64,000 bases of DNA. Source: CAZAFL01 sp964484465. Its GTDB lineage: Bacteria; Bacteroidota; Ignavibacteria; UBA10030; SZUA-254. Positions 51,939-61,802 of this stretch are shown here, piece after piece. The DNA lies in the NCBI GenBank assembly GCA_964484465.1, contig CAZAFL010000015.1:5192-69191 (forward strand), given 5' to 3'. The first letter of the stretch is position 1. The number at the start of each line of letters is the position of its first letter. A program made the position numbers and the translations under genes. The notes beneath the pieces are model-generated. The model saw only the letters and a list, made by a program, of their open reading frames with translations. It did not search any database and was not told the DNA's origin.

Positions 51939-52358
51939 ATGCCTGTCGGTTACACTATTCTTGAACATCCTGCAGACCTCGGCATAGAAGCATTTGGAAC
52001 CACGTTGGCAGAGGCCTTCGAGCAGGCGGCCCGTGGAATGATGTCTGTGATTGTAGAACTTCCCTCGGTCGAGTGTTTGGATTCTCAGAATGTCAAATTG
52101 GAAGCAATCGATATTGAACAGTTGCTGGTCCGTTGGCTCGAAGAAGTGCTTTATCGGTACGACGGCGAGAAATTTGTTGCAGTAAAATTTAAGGTCCATT
52201 CGATATCCCAAGTCCGGTTGAGTGCAGATATTTTTGGAGAAAGTTTAACAGCAGGAAAACATCGCACAAAGCTTGATATCAAAGCAGTGACATACCATCA
52301 ACTGATTGTTCGCGAAGATGGCAAGGGTGGTTATGTAAGAATCTTTCTGGATATATAA
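51939..52358 (+). CDS. Archease
   Basis: 139 residues: GYTILEHPADLGIEAFGTTLAEAFEQAARGMMSVI, LLVRWLEEVLYRYDGEKFV, ... IKAVTYHQLIV and the Gly-rich end GKGGYVRIFLDI are the archease signature. Archease accelerates guanylylation and turnover of the RNA ligase RtcB and widens its nucleotide use, through metal-binding Asp residues. The next gene, 22 bases on, is rtcB. Confidence 0.95.
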   Translation: MPVGYTILEHPADLGIEAFGTTLAEAFEQAARGMMSVIVELPSVECLDSQNVKLEAIDIEQLLVRWLEEVLYRYDGEKFVAVKFKVHSISQVRLSADIFGESLTAGKHRTKLDIKAVTYHQLIVREDGKGGYVRIFLDI

Positions 52359-52380
52359 AACTCCTGACTTCCTCACTCGT

Positions 52381-53805
52381 ATGTTCAAGAAACTTGACCG
52401 ATACCGTTACATCATCCCCAGATCGTATAAAGAAGGGATGAGGGTTGAGGGACTCGTCTATGCAAACGACCGCCTTATTCAGCAGATCGAGCAAGACCAG
52501 ACAAAAGATCAGGTTGCAAATGTTGCAACGCTCCCCGGTCTCGTCGGTCGGTCTCTTGCCATGCCGGATGCGCACCAAGGGTATGGTTTCTGCATCGGAG
52601 GGGTTGCAGCATCCGACCTTCACGACGGTGTTGTCTCTGCAGGAGGAGTCGGTTTTGATATTAATTGCGGAGTTCGGCTGCTGTCGTCCCCGTTTGAAAC
52701 AAAAGATATTTGTGACAAACTCGAACCACTTCTTCTCCAACTCTTTCGTGACATCCCCTGCGGCACCGGGAAAAAAGGAATGCTTAACATTTCGATGCAG
52801 GAACTCAATAACGTTCTTGTGGAAGGAGCTCAATGGGCAGTTCGACAGAGATATGGAAACGAACAAGACATTCCCCGGATCGAGGAATACGGGAAGCTTT
52901 CTAATGCAAATCCGTCGTTTGTCAGTTCACGTGCAAAACAACGTGGCTATCAGCAACTGGGAACCCTTGGTTCAGGAAATCATTTTCTCGAAATACAACG
53001 CGTTGACGAAGTGTTTGATGACGTGATTGCAGAGAAATTTGGATTGCACATCAATCAGGTCGTCGTATTGATGCACAGCGGTTCACGCGGACTCGGGCAT
53101 CAGGTCTGCACAGACTACCTTGACATCATGCAAAGCGGGATGAGGAAATACAAGATATCGGTAGTCGACCGTCAGCTTGCCTGCGTACCTGTACAATCTG
53201 AAGAAGGTCAGCAGTATCTCAAGGCAATGGCAGCAGCGGCAAATTTTGCATTTGCCAACCGTCAAATGATCACGCATTGGGTTCGTGAAGCGTTTCGACG
53301 TATTCTCCATAGCGATAAGCTTAATATTGTGTATGATGTTTGTCATAACATCGCAAAACAGGAGGAACACGAGGTCAATGACGTTCGTAAACCCGTCCTG
53401 GTGCACAGGAAAGGTGCGACGCGAGCATTTCCAAAAGGACATCCGGATTTACCCGATGAATTTCGGGAGACTGGTCAGCCTGTTTTAATCCCCGGCAGTA
53501 TGGGAACATGCTCGTATGTTCTTGTAGGAACAGAGCAAACGATGAAGGAGACGTTTGGATCTTCCTGCCATGGTGCAGGACGCGCCAAGAGCAGGACACA
53601 AGCCAGGAAAGAAACCTCAGCCGAGGAGCTCCTTCAGGATCTCAAGCTTAAAGGGATTCTTGTCAGAGGTGAAACACATGCCGGACTTACTGAAGAAAAA
53701 CCGGACGCGTATAAAGATGTTTCCCAGGTCGTAGAAGTTATGCAGGGCGCGGGTTTGGCAAGAATTATTGCGAAGCTTGTTCCTTTGGCTGTCATGAAAG
53801 GGTAA
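52381..53805 (+). CDS. rtcB: RNA-splicing ligase RtcB
   Basis: 474 residues. Motifs: MPDAHQGYGFCIGGVAAS, GGVGFDINCGVRLL (metal site Cys), LGTLGSGNHFLEIQ, HSGSRGLGHQV, and SSCHGAGRAKSRTQA with the nucleophilic His that receives GMP. RtcB joins 2',3'-cyclic phosphate or 3'-phosphate ends to 5'-OH RNA using GTP and Mn2+; in bacteria it repairs damaged tRNA or rRNA. Length is close to the family norm. In an operon with archease; no RtcA or RtcR in view. Confidence 0.96.
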   Translation: MFKKLDRYRYIIPRSYKEGMRVEGLVYANDRLIQQIEQDQTKDQVANVATLPGLVGRSLAMPDAHQGYGFCIGGVAASDLHDGVVSAGGVGFDINCGVRLLSSPFETKDICDKLEPLLLQLFRDIPCGTGKKGMLNISMQELNNVLVEGAQWAVRQRYGNEQDIPRIEEYGKLSNANPSFVSSRAKQRGYQQLGTLGSGNHFLEIQRVDEVFDDVIAEKFGLHINQVVVLMHSGSRGLGHQVCTDYLDIMQSGMRKYKISVVDRQLACVPVQSEEGQQYLKAMAAAANFAFANRQMITHWVREAFRRILHSDKLNIVYDVCHNIAKQEEHEVNDVRKPVLVHRKGATRAFPKGHPDLPDEFRETGQPVLIPGSMGTCSYVLVGTEQTMKETFGSSCHGAGRAKSRTQARKETSAEELLQDLKLKGILVRGETHAGLTEEKPDAYKDVSQVVEVMQGAGLARIIAKLVPLAVMKG

Positions 53806-53815
53806 AAAAAATTCG

Positions 53816-56800
53816 ATGTTATTAACCGAGAACCAACAACGAGCCCTTGATTTTCGACACCATCTTTCCGTGACGGCAAATGCAGGTGCGGGAAAGACGA
53901 TGGTTCTTGTTCAACGGTTCCTTGAAATCCTTCTGAGGACTGATACCCGCGTTGATGAGGTTGTCGCAATCACTTTTACGGATAAAGCTGCCGGTGAATT
54001 AAAGAAAAAAATTGCCGAGCTTATTGACAAACGAATGCTCTCTCCTGAATCCAGTGCCACATTGCATCGGCTGGAATATATAAGGGATCAGCTGACGTCG
54101 GCGAATATCTGTACAATCCATGCATTTTGTGCGATCCTGCTGCGACAATATCCTGTGGAAGCGAATATCGATGCCGCATTTACCGTCCTTGAAGGAGTCG
54201 ACCAGCAGATTCTTGAACAGGAAGCAATCCGCGAAACGTTTGAATCATTATTGCGGGACAATAATGATTCACGGGAGCGTGAAGAGGTTCTTGATGTTGT
54301 CCGTATTGTAGGGCAATGGAATTTACTGAGAACGTTTGAATTCCTTCTTCGAAAACGGGAACAGCTGGACCGGCTAACCCGGAAGGGGGGATTATTGTCG
54401 GAAGAATATACTTCTTCTGAAATACTCGAGCGCTGGAATTCCATGATGATTTCGTCTGTTGTTCACCAGATTGATGGAAAGAATTGGAAAGAACAACTTG
54501 AGGGTATTCTCCCCAGAGCAAAAGGAAAGAATGCACAAGAGGTTGCCGGAGTGTTGCGGCAATGGGGGGAGACATTTTCCCCGGAGCAAAAGATTGAGGT
54601 ATATGCCCGAATAGCGCAGCTTATATTCACGAAGGATGGTACGCTTCGAAAAGATTTCACAGGCCCCAAGGCGCTGCCCGAATCTTCTAACGTGGAAGCG
54701 AACCTTATCCAACTTCATCATTCGGTACGTGAAGTGATTGATAATCTTTTAACGCCCGACGGTCATCGTTCAAATGAAATACTTCTTCGCACGACACAGA
54801 TCATTTTTCGGATATTCAAAAAAATACTTGACACCTACGAGGCCAAGAAACAGGAAAACGGTCAGCTCGATTTTGAAGATTTGCAGCTAAGGGTCCGCTC
54901 ACTGTTGCAACAGGAAGACATTCGTCGAAGCCTTGCGGAGAAATACAAGTTCATTATGGTCGACGAGTATCAGGATACGAATCGCCTTCAATACGAAATT
55001 GTCCGCGACCTTGTCATGGATTTCCGGGCGGGTAATTTATTCATCGTCGGGGACCCGAAACAATCGATTTATGGATTTCGGAATGCAGAAGTTGAAGTGT
55101 TCGAAGCAACAAAAAAAGATATCGAACGTTCGGTCACGGCTCCCGAGCGAAATGGCTCAGTCACCCTCCCGGAGAGTTTTCGTCCTCTCATAAATATTGT
55201 TGCGTTTGTGAACAGGGTATTCTCATCTCTTATGAATGAAGGGTCACCGAAGAACGGGTTTCAGTATGAGGCACTGGTGAGGGGAAGAGGAGACGCCGCT
55301 CCCGGGAAAGTAGAACTTATGCTCATTCGGGATGAAGTTCATGAGAAAACCGATGAAACTGATACGGTGCAGCCTGACGAAACGGTTGTTCACGAATGCG
55401 AGATGATTGCTCAACGCATTGTCGATTTCAAGCTTTCATCGTATGAAATATTCGACCCGCAGGACGGGAAACGCGTACCGTTTCAATTCAACCATGCGGC
55501 TATTCTCCTCAGAAATCGTAAACATCTGACAGCAATTGAGAAAGCTCTTGTGAAATTTCATATCCCGTATGTTCTGTCCGGAGGGATAGGGTTTTATCAA
55601 ACACAGGAAATTCTTGACTTCCTTAATTATTTTAAATTCTTATCGAACCCCGATGATGACGTTGCCCTTGTCGGAGTGTTGCGCTCACCTTTTTTTGCGA
55701 TCTCTGATGCGGAATTATTTCAAATTTCGTTGAGCGGAATCGAGGAATCATTCTGGGCAAAGGCGCAACGCCGAGCACAAGGGACAGACGCGACGGAATT
55801 CTTGCAGAGAGCCGTGAAAATTTTATATGGTGATGTAGATGTCGCACGAAGATTACCGGTACCGTTCCTTGTTCAAAGGCTTTTCCGCAACACCGGCTGG
55901 CACGGAACCGTACTCGGAGCAACAAGCGGTGAACAACATGTTGCCAATATCGATAAGCTGCTTCGCCTTTCACGAGAATTTGCATCGCGCAGTTACACGA
56001 CATTGTTTGATTTCGTTGAGCGGCTGAAGACGTTGGTTGAAGAGGAACAGCGTGAAGGACAGGCTTCACTTGAAACCGCCACTCAGCGTGTACAGGTCAT
56101 GACCATCCACGCAGCGAAAGGGCTTGAATTTCCGGTTGTCTTCCTTCCATTTTCCCATCGGAAGTTTCGCTATGATAGTTCTCCTTACCTTGATTCCGAA
56201 TTGGGAATAGGTTATAAAGTGAGGGATTCGCTGGACCTTAATAAAGAGCTGGACCCCCCGTTCTACCTCTACCTGCGGCGTGCAAGCAGGCAACGGATAG
56301 AAGAAGAGGAGAAGAGGATTTTTTACGTGGGATGTACGCGGGCCCGGGACGCACTTATCATTTCAGGAAAAATGAAATCAGGAGCTGAATACCCTTCACA
56401 TTTGAAATGGGTGCTCGACAGCTTCAAGGCGAAAATTCCGCGCGATTCCGGGGAAGTTGTTTTTCCGGAATCCCCGGTACGTATTTTAGTACCCCCGGAT
56501 GGCACGCAATTGGTCAGGGAAATTTCCCATAAACTCAATATTTCGGTTTCTTTTTGGGATAACAAGAAGATGATGGAACATCGGTCGTGGATTTCACCGG
56601 AAGACCCGCCCCTTACAAGAGAGATCCACATCAGTCCCCTGCAAAGCCAGACAAAAGGTGATTTTTTTTCTGCAACACAAATAAGGACGTATCTTGAGTG
56701 CCCGAGTAAGTATTTCTTAAAGTATCGCCTTGGATTGCCGGAAGATAACAGACGCGTTTTTGATGTAGATGAGGAAGAAGATGCAGATGACAGACTGATT

Positions 56801-57430
56801 GGGGAGTTGGAGGGTTCGCTTACGCACACCGCATTACAGATGATTGAGACTAATGAATTCGACGAACAGAATTTTCGGGAACGGATACAAGCACTAATCA
56901 ACGTTCATGTATTAGGTACGGAAGATGAACGGAACAAGATGGTCGAAACTGTTTTCAGTAATACAATGCGATTTGTGGAATCTGCATTTGGCAAAAAAGT
57001 ACTGGCGGCTGAGGAAGCAAAGAGCGAATATTCCATCAATACTTTGTTCGATGATGATTTTCTGACCGGCACTATTGACAGGCTTTACAAAAATGAAACG
57101 GGAATCTGGTCAATCGTGGATTATAAAACCGACCACATCGGCACAAACGAGATTGAGTCAAAGTCAATCACGTATAAACCGCAATTGATGTTTTATGCAT
57201 TTCTCGTGAGAAAACATTTCCAGCAATCCCATATCCCGGCATCACTCGTTTTTTTACGTCATGCTGACCACCCTGTGCAGTATGATGTTCGGGAGCATGA
57301 TATTGATAAGTTCGAAAAAGAATTGCGGGAGACCATAAAGAGAATAAAATCCGGCGATTTCTCCCGTAGAGAGGCACTTTGTAAAAATTGCACTTATAAA
57401 AGAAATGAGGGGTGTGTGATTGCTCCCTAA
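53816..57430 (+). CDS. addA: AddA-type UvrD-like helicase/nuclease
   Basis: 1204 residues. Superfamily 1A helicase: Walker A TANAGAGKTMVLVQRF (~K24), TFTDKAAGELKKKI, Walker B VDEYQDTNRLQYEIV (~381), GDPKQSIYGFRNAEVEVF, and motifs V/VI (VMTIHAAKGLEFPVVFLP, FYVGCTRARDALIISG). The C-terminal RecB-type nuclease has ATQIRTYLECPSKYFLKYRLGLPED (C962), SIVDYKTDHIG (catalytic D-x-K) and three further Cys (C1189, C1192, C1200) that with C962 could bind an iron-sulfur cluster. AddAB/RecBCD enzymes process double-strand breaks to Chi-controlled 3' tails. No addB partner is in the window. Follows rtcB by 10 bases. Confidence 0.9.
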   Translation: MLLTENQQRALDFRHHLSVTANAGAGKTMVLVQRFLEILLRTDTRVDEVVAITFTDKAAGELKKKIAELIDKRMLSPESSATLHRLEYIRDQLTSANICTIHAFCAILLRQYPVEANIDAAFTVLEGVDQQILEQEAIRETFESLLRDNNDSREREEVLDVVRIVGQWNLLRTFEFLLRKREQLDRLTRKGGLLSEEYTSSEILERWNSMMISSVVHQIDGKNWKEQLEGILPRAKGKNAQEVAGVLRQWGETFSPEQKIEVYARIAQLIFTKDGTLRKDFTGPKALPESSNVEANLIQLHHSVREVIDNLLTPDGHRSNEILLRTTQIIFRIFKKILDTYEAKKQENGQLDFEDLQLRVRSLLQQEDIRRSLAEKYKFIMVDEYQDTNRLQYEIVRDLVMDFRAGNLFIVGDPKQSIYGFRNAEVEVFEATKKDIERSVTAPERNGSVTLPESFRPLINIVAFVNRVFSSLMNEGSPKNGFQYEALVRGRGDAAPGKVELMLIRDEVHEKTDETDTVQPDETVVHECEMIAQRIVDFKLSSYEIFDPQDGKRVPFQFNHAAILLRNRKHLTAIEKALVKFHIPYVLSGGIGFYQTQEILDFLNYFKFLSNPDDDVALVGVLRSPFFAISDAELFQISLSGIEESFWAKAQRRAQGTDATEFLQRAVKILYGDVDVARRLPVPFLVQRLFRNTGWHGTVLGATSGEQHVANIDKLLRLSREFASRSYTTLFDFVERLKTLVEEEQREGQASLETATQRVQVMTIHAAKGLEFPVVFLPFSHRKFRYDSSPYLDSELGIGYKVRDSLDLNKELDPPFYLYLRRASRQRIEEEEKRIFYVGCTRARDALIISGKMKSGAEYPSHLKWVLDSFKAKIPRDSGEVVFPESPVRILVPPDGTQLVREISHKLNISVSFWDNKKMMEHRSWISPEDPPLTREIHISPLQSQTKGDFFSATQIRTYLECPSKYFLKYRLGLPEDNRRVFDVDEEEDADDRLIGELEGSLTHTALQMIETNEFDEQNFRERIQALINVHVLGTEDERNKMVETVFSNTMRFVESAFGKKVLAAEEAKSEYSINTLFDDDFLTGTIDRLYKNETGIWSIVDYKTDHIGTNEIESKSITYKPQLMFYAFLVRKHFQQSHIPASLVFLRHADHPVQYDVREHDIDKFEKELRETIKRIKSGDFSRREALCKNCTYKRNEGCVIAP

Positions 57431-57447
57431 GGATCATAACTCCTTTT
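57429..57447 (+). terminator. Weak candidate terminator after the helicase-nuclease gene
   Basis: AAGGA/TCCTT five-base stem with loop TCATAAC, followed by a T-rich run. Stem is short and efficiency doubtful. Confidence 0.3.
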
Positions 57448-57734
57448 TTTTATTATTTTTTGGCATGTGCCTTAATTCAACAGTTTTAGGGTGTTGATAA
57501 CCCACATTAATTCCTCGAATTTTATCAGATTTTAGCACTTTTCTTATTTGATAACTTGTTGACAACTACTCAACGTAATATCAGCGATTAATTGCTTTAC
57601 CTAAAGCATTTCTTAAAAAATATCTTGCATCTTATTTAAAAATTGTTTAACCTTCAAACGTTTGCTGAATTTGGCATATCCTCGAAGGTCAAACAGCAAA
57701 GGTCGCTTTCCAACTAATAGCTTAAGGATTGACA
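57431..57734 (+). other. AT-rich gap before the hybrid kinase gene
   Basis: No gene or known riboswitch is recognised. It contains short inverted repeats: GGGT/ACCC near 57490-57505, TTTGCTG/CAGCAAA (57661-57667 with 57694-57700) and ACCTTC/GAAGGT nearby (57651-57689). These could fold in the kinase leader. No clear promoter with TATATT is present. Confidence 0.5.
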
Positions 57735-60152
57735 ATGAATTCTTCGCAGAAATACGAAGAAATACTCGAAGGTATTTCCGGTGGTTTTTTCGCGTTGGAT
57801 ACATCATATCGGTTTACGTACTGGAATCGGGCAGCTGAGGAAGGGACTGGTTTAAAGAGGGACGAGGTTCTTGGAAAAAATGTATTCGATATTTTCCCCA
57901 ATGCGCGTGATGCTGAGCTCGGTGAAAAATATCGCATCGCTATGGAGAAGAAGGCGTTTCAGAGTTTTGAAACACGTTATAGAGACGAGCGATTTGAGGC
58001 ATGGTACGATATCCGTATTTATCCGACAGATAGCGGACTTTCAGTTTTTTTCCAGGATATCACCGAACAAAAGCGACAGCATCGTCAAAAAGAGATGTTG
58101 ATGGAAGTGTCTCATGTCATTAATATCGCTCAGCACCTTGACGAGTTGTGTTTGAATGCCGGCGAACGTATCGCCGAGTTCATGGAAATTCCTGCTAGAT
58201 TTGTTTGCATTTATAGATATGACCAGCGTTCTTCATTACTTCACCTGATGGCGCCATCCCTAGTCGATGTTCGTGTAAATCCTGAAGTCGAACATCAAAT
58301 TGTTCATGAGAACGGAACCACCATTGCAGTCCAGACCGCGATCGGGAAGAAAGTTGTTGTTTCCGATGAGCTTGCCCGGAGTTCCATCGCGGCATATTTC
58401 CTGAATGAAACGGAAAATCAAAAATTGAGAACACTAATTTCACTTCCGTTGATTGTACAGAACGAGCTTCAGGGAGTTCTGGAAGTTCTTTCACCGAAAG
58501 TCGACCAGTATGTTGAAGAAGACCTCAAAATGCTCTCGATTATTTCCAATGAACTTGCCATCGGCATGAGCCGAAAGCGGTTAATGGATGAAATTACCGT
58601 CAAAAATATTGAGCTGGAGAACGAAAAGAAGAAAACAGACGATGCAAACGATACACTGAAGCGTTTCCTTGCCACCTTCAGCCATGAGCTCCGTGCTCCG
58701 CTTAATGCCATAGTCGGATTTTCGGAGATCTTATCCTCAGAACTTAAGTCGCTTCCTCCCGACAAAGTGCGGGACTTCATGAAGAATATCAATGTCAGCG
58801 GCAGACATTTGCAGGGGCTTATTAACGATATTCTCGATCTATCTAAGATTGAAGCCGGAAAGATGGAATTACATGTTGAAGCGTATCCTGTTAACCATTT
58901 TACAGAAAACCTTCAACGCGTTATGGAAGCTGCAATCCGGGAAAAAGACATCAAATTAATGTTCCATGTCGCTCCTGAAGTCGACCAGATTGTCGTCGAC
59001 CAGACGCGGTTCAAACAAATTCTGGTAAATCTTGTATCAAATGCCATAAAGTACAGCAATAAAAATGGGAAAGTAACTGTTTCAATCCGTAGGGTAATTA
59101 ACGAAATTGAAGTGGAAGTAAAGGACGAGGGAATTGGTATCAAGCCGGAAGATATGTCCAAGTTGTTTCTTGCCTTCCAGCAGGGGAAGAATGCTCATGT
59201 AGCAAAGGAAGGAACAGGGCTCGGTCTTGTCATCACAAAGCGGCTGGTTGAGCTCCATGGAGGGAGGATGTCGGTTGTAAGTGAGTGGGGAAAAGGGAGC
59301 ACGTTTACTTTCCATATTCCAATGGTCCTCGCAGGAGAAGTGGTTGAATCCGCCGACCAGCTCCTGAGAATAGTCGCTGAACAGCCTGTTATCATGCCGA
59401 ACGGTGAAAAACCATTAGTGCTTATTATTGAAGATAATCTCCAGGCAAGTCAGCTTATCCAAATGTACCTGCAGGAAGCAGGCTACCGGACCGAAGTTGC
59501 GCGTGACGGCGCGGAAGGGCTGGAAAAAGCAAAACACCTCAAACCGAATATCATTACGCTCGACATGATCATGCCGGTTAAAGATGGATGGCAGGTGCTA
59601 AAAGAGCTTAAGCGTCACCCTATTTGCAAGGATATCCCCATTATCATCATTTCGATAACAGATGAGAAAAAGCTTGGGTTCAGCATGGGAGCAGTTGATT
59701 ATTTTGTCAAGCCTGTGAACCGCGAAGAGCTTTTGAACGCATTGCAAAAAGTGCAGGTTCACACTTCTAAACGAAGAAGTCATCCTAAAGTCCTGATTAT
59801 TGACGACGATAAAACTGCAGCTGAACTGATACAGGTGATTCTGGAAGCAGAGGGGTATGATGTCGTAAAAACTATGAATGGAAGGGATGGGGTCCGACTT
59901 GCTGCTTCTGAAACCCCGGATTTGATCATTCTCGACCTCATCATGCCGGAAATATCGGGGTTCAATGTGGCGTATCAATTGAAACAGCAGGCAAAGACGC
60001 GCAATACCCCCATCATCATATTGACTTCAATGGATGTGGATGAAAGTACAAAGGAGCAGATGCAGGGATTTATTTCAACGATCATGAGCAAATCCCGGTT
60101 CACAAAGAAAGACCTGCTCCGGGAAATCAGTACCATCGAAAAAATGCGTTGA
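57735..60152 (+). CDS. Hybrid histidine kinase: PAS-GAF-HisKA-HATPase-REC-REC
   Basis: About 805 residues, no membrane helix, so cytoplasmic. PAS ~1-120 (ISGGFFALDTSYRFTYWNRAAEEGTGLKRDEVLGKNVFD), GAF ~135-285 (LNAGERIAEFMEIPARFVCIY...LISLPLIVQNELQGVLEV), HisKA with phospho-His near 316 (FSHELRAPLNAIVGFSEIL), HATPase (NLVSNAIKYSN, VKDEGIGIK, GTGLGLVITKRLV), first receiver D near 608 (TLDMIMPVKDG) and second receiver D near 733 (LILDLIMPEISG). The two receivers suggest relay or competing outputs. ATG at 57735 has AAGGA upstream; 57729 is an alternative TTG. Stand-alone gene; target unknown. Confidence 0.93.
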   Translation: MNSSQKYEEILEGISGGFFALDTSYRFTYWNRAAEEGTGLKRDEVLGKNVFDIFPNARDAELGEKYRIAMEKKAFQSFETRYRDERFEAWYDIRIYPTDSGLSVFFQDITEQKRQHRQKEMLMEVSHVINIAQHLDELCLNAGERIAEFMEIPARFVCIYRYDQRSSLLHLMAPSLVDVRVNPEVEHQIVHENGTTIAVQTAIGKKVVVSDELARSSIAAYFLNETENQKLRTLISLPLIVQNELQGVLEVLSPKVDQYVEEDLKMLSIISNELAIGMSRKRLMDEITVKNIELENEKKKTDDANDTLKRFLATFSHELRAPLNAIVGFSEILSSELKSLPPDKVRDFMKNINVSGRHLQGLINDILDLSKIEAGKMELHVEAYPVNHFTENLQRVMEAAIREKDIKLMFHVAPEVDQIVVDQTRFKQILVNLVSNAIKYSNKNGKVTVSIRRVINEIEVEVKDEGIGIKPEDMSKLFLAFQQGKNAHVAKEGTGLGLVITKRLVELHGGRMSVVSEWGKGSTFTFHIPMVLAGEVVESADQLLRIVAEQPVIMPNGEKPLVLIIEDNLQASQLIQMYLQEAGYRTEVARDGAEGLEKAKHLKPNIITLDMIMPVKDGWQVLKELKRHPICKDIPIIIISITDEKKLGFSMGAVDYFVKPVNREELLNALQKVQVHTSKRRSHPKVLIIDDDKTAAELIQVILEAEGYDVVKTMNGRDGVRLAASETPDLIILDLIMPEISGFNVAYQLKQQAKTRNTPIIILTSMDVDESTKEQMQGFISTIMSKSRFTKKDLLREISTIEKMR

Positions 60153-60284
60153 CGCGCAGGTAAGACTCCTATCCTCTTTTGAGCGTGTGCAATACATCTG
60201 CTGAACAGGAATCCTCCCAGCACACAGTAAGTTTCAAGATAGTAGCTCTCCTCAACACTGATATCGTTGACCTTCCGGTAAATC

Positions 60285-61709
60285 CTACTTTATCAGCAAC
60301 ATCTTTCTTGTTTGTTGGAATTGACTTGTCTGTAATCTGTAGAAGTAAACTCCGCTCGACAGATTCGTCCCGTCGAATGCAACGTCATAAGTTTGTGCCT
60401 GGAGAAAATTGTCGTAAATTATTGCAACTTTCTGACCCAGCAAATTGTAAACGATCAGCGAGACATTCGAAGAAACCGGTAAATCGAACAATATGCGCGT
60501 TGAATTGTTGAACGGGTTCGGATAATTCTGCCTGAGGGAGAATGTCGGAGGAGTTGTATGTTCCTGAAGAGCACCTTGCCGGTAAAAGATTTCACTGTGT
60601 GATCCGACTTGTTCCGACCAGACTAGGTGTATCCGGCTGCCTGCAAGCTGGATAGAGGGCGCGGCGGCATTCGTGCTTGCACTTGGAAGGTCGATCGGAC
60701 AAAATGACGCCGCATACGTATTGCTGTGACGAAACCGGATTCCGCCGGTCCCGCCGAAATCGTTATCCCAGACAATTGACACGAACTCGCCGCTGGAAGA
60801 AATATCCGAAAATACCGCTCCTCCTCCGGTTGAGATAACTGTCTCAGGCAGCCAGACTACCACCCCTTCATTTTCATCGTACTTGCTTCGCCTTGCCACA
60901 ATTGAGCCAGTATCGTTCCATATTGCGATGAGGTCGTTTTGGTCCGTGCTCGTGATTCTTGGCAGTGTCGACGGAAACGGGTCTTCTCGGGATAAAAGGT
61001 CGGAACTTACCCAGTTTACACCAAGGTCGTTACTGTAATAATATTCCACCTCAGGGTGTGCGATAGAGCCGACACTCCCGACGCCATGTAGCTGAATAGG
61101 GTTCGCTGAAATATCCGAGAGTGCAGGCATGCTCGGTGCCGCGATGTGCCATGTTTCTCCATTGTCATCGCTTCGCAGGAGACCATGCAGGTTATTGCTT
61201 TGGTTAAGATAATGGATATACACATGAGCGCCTTCGCCCGCTGCGATTAAGGGTCTGGAAAATCCGAGAAGAAATCGGGAAGGTTCCCATGTCGTTCCTG
61301 CATCAGTGCTTCTGATGAGCGCTGTGCCGTAAAACGTATCGACGCTTGCCAGGAAAACGACGTTCACATAATTCCCTTTACAAGCCATAAACACTCCATT
61401 GGGTGACGTACTGTCAAATGGAACAAGCCGCGCTTGAGGAGAAAATGTCAGTCCGCCGTCGTAACTGTGACTGTACTGAACGCCCCCGTTTGGGTCTGCC
61501 CCGGCGTCATCTATGTTTAACCAGACAAGATGCACCGTGTCCCCGCTGACAGCTATTTGCGGGACGTTGGATGGGAGAGAGTCAAAAGAAATGCGAATTG
61601 AGGGATTCCATGTGATAGCGCAATCGTTCGATTGGGCGTTTGCGCTATGAAATATACCAAGGAAAAAAAGTAGTACTACACCTCTCCCTATTTCCTGACG
61701 TAAGTTCAT
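60285..61709 (-). CDS. Secreted BNR/sialidase-like repeat protein with T9SS sorting domain
   Basis: 474 residues. Signal peptide GVVLLFFLGIFHSANAQ, then repeated strands with S-x-D-x-G-x-T-W/F motifs (SYDGGLTFSPQ, STDAGTTWEPS, SDDNGETWHIA), a BNR-type propeller usual in sialidases, although catalytic residues of sialidase cannot be confirmed. The C-terminal ~75 residues are a type A T9SS sorting domain (LRQNYPNPFNNSTRILFDLPVSSNVSLIVYNLLGQKVAIIYDNFLQAQTYDVAFDGTNLSSGVYFYRLQTSQFQQTRKMLLIK pattern), directing export across the outer membrane and surface attachment or release. ATG at 61709 is chosen; 61727 gives seven extra residues. Confidence 0.9.
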   Translation of the reverse strand: MNLRQEIGRGVVLLFFLGIFHSANAQSNDCAITWNPSIRISFDSLPSNVPQIAVSGDTVHLVWLNIDDAGADPNGGVQYSHSYDGGLTFSPQARLVPFDSTSPNGVFMACKGNYVNVVFLASVDTFYGTALIRSTDAGTTWEPSRFLLGFSRPLIAAGEGAHVYIHYLNQSNNLHGLLRSDDNGETWHIAAPSMPALSDISANPIQLHGVGSVGSIAHPEVEYYYSNDLGVNWVSSDLLSREDPFPSTLPRITSTDQNDLIAIWNDTGSIVARRSKYDENEGVVVWLPETVISTGGGAVFSDISSSGEFVSIVWDNDFGGTGGIRFRHSNTYAASFCPIDLPSASTNAAAPSIQLAGSRIHLVWSEQVGSHSEIFYRQGALQEHTTPPTFSLRQNYPNPFNNSTRILFDLPVSSNVSLIVYNLLGQKVAIIYDNFLQAQTYDVAFDGTNLSSGVYFYRLQTSQFQQTRKMLLIK

Positions 61710-61802
61710 AATAGAGATTTTACACACCCCTTGCTATTCGCAAAAAAAGAGAGACGATAGCCATAAAAAGTATAATCAGAAAAAAGGAGTTTCGCAACTC
61801 AG

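Noticed and set aside
57461..57480. TGGCAT-N5-TTAA as a sigma54 promoter before the hybrid kinase
   Set aside because: The -12 element is TTAA not TTGC, and the distance to the ATG is ~260 bases; a chance match.
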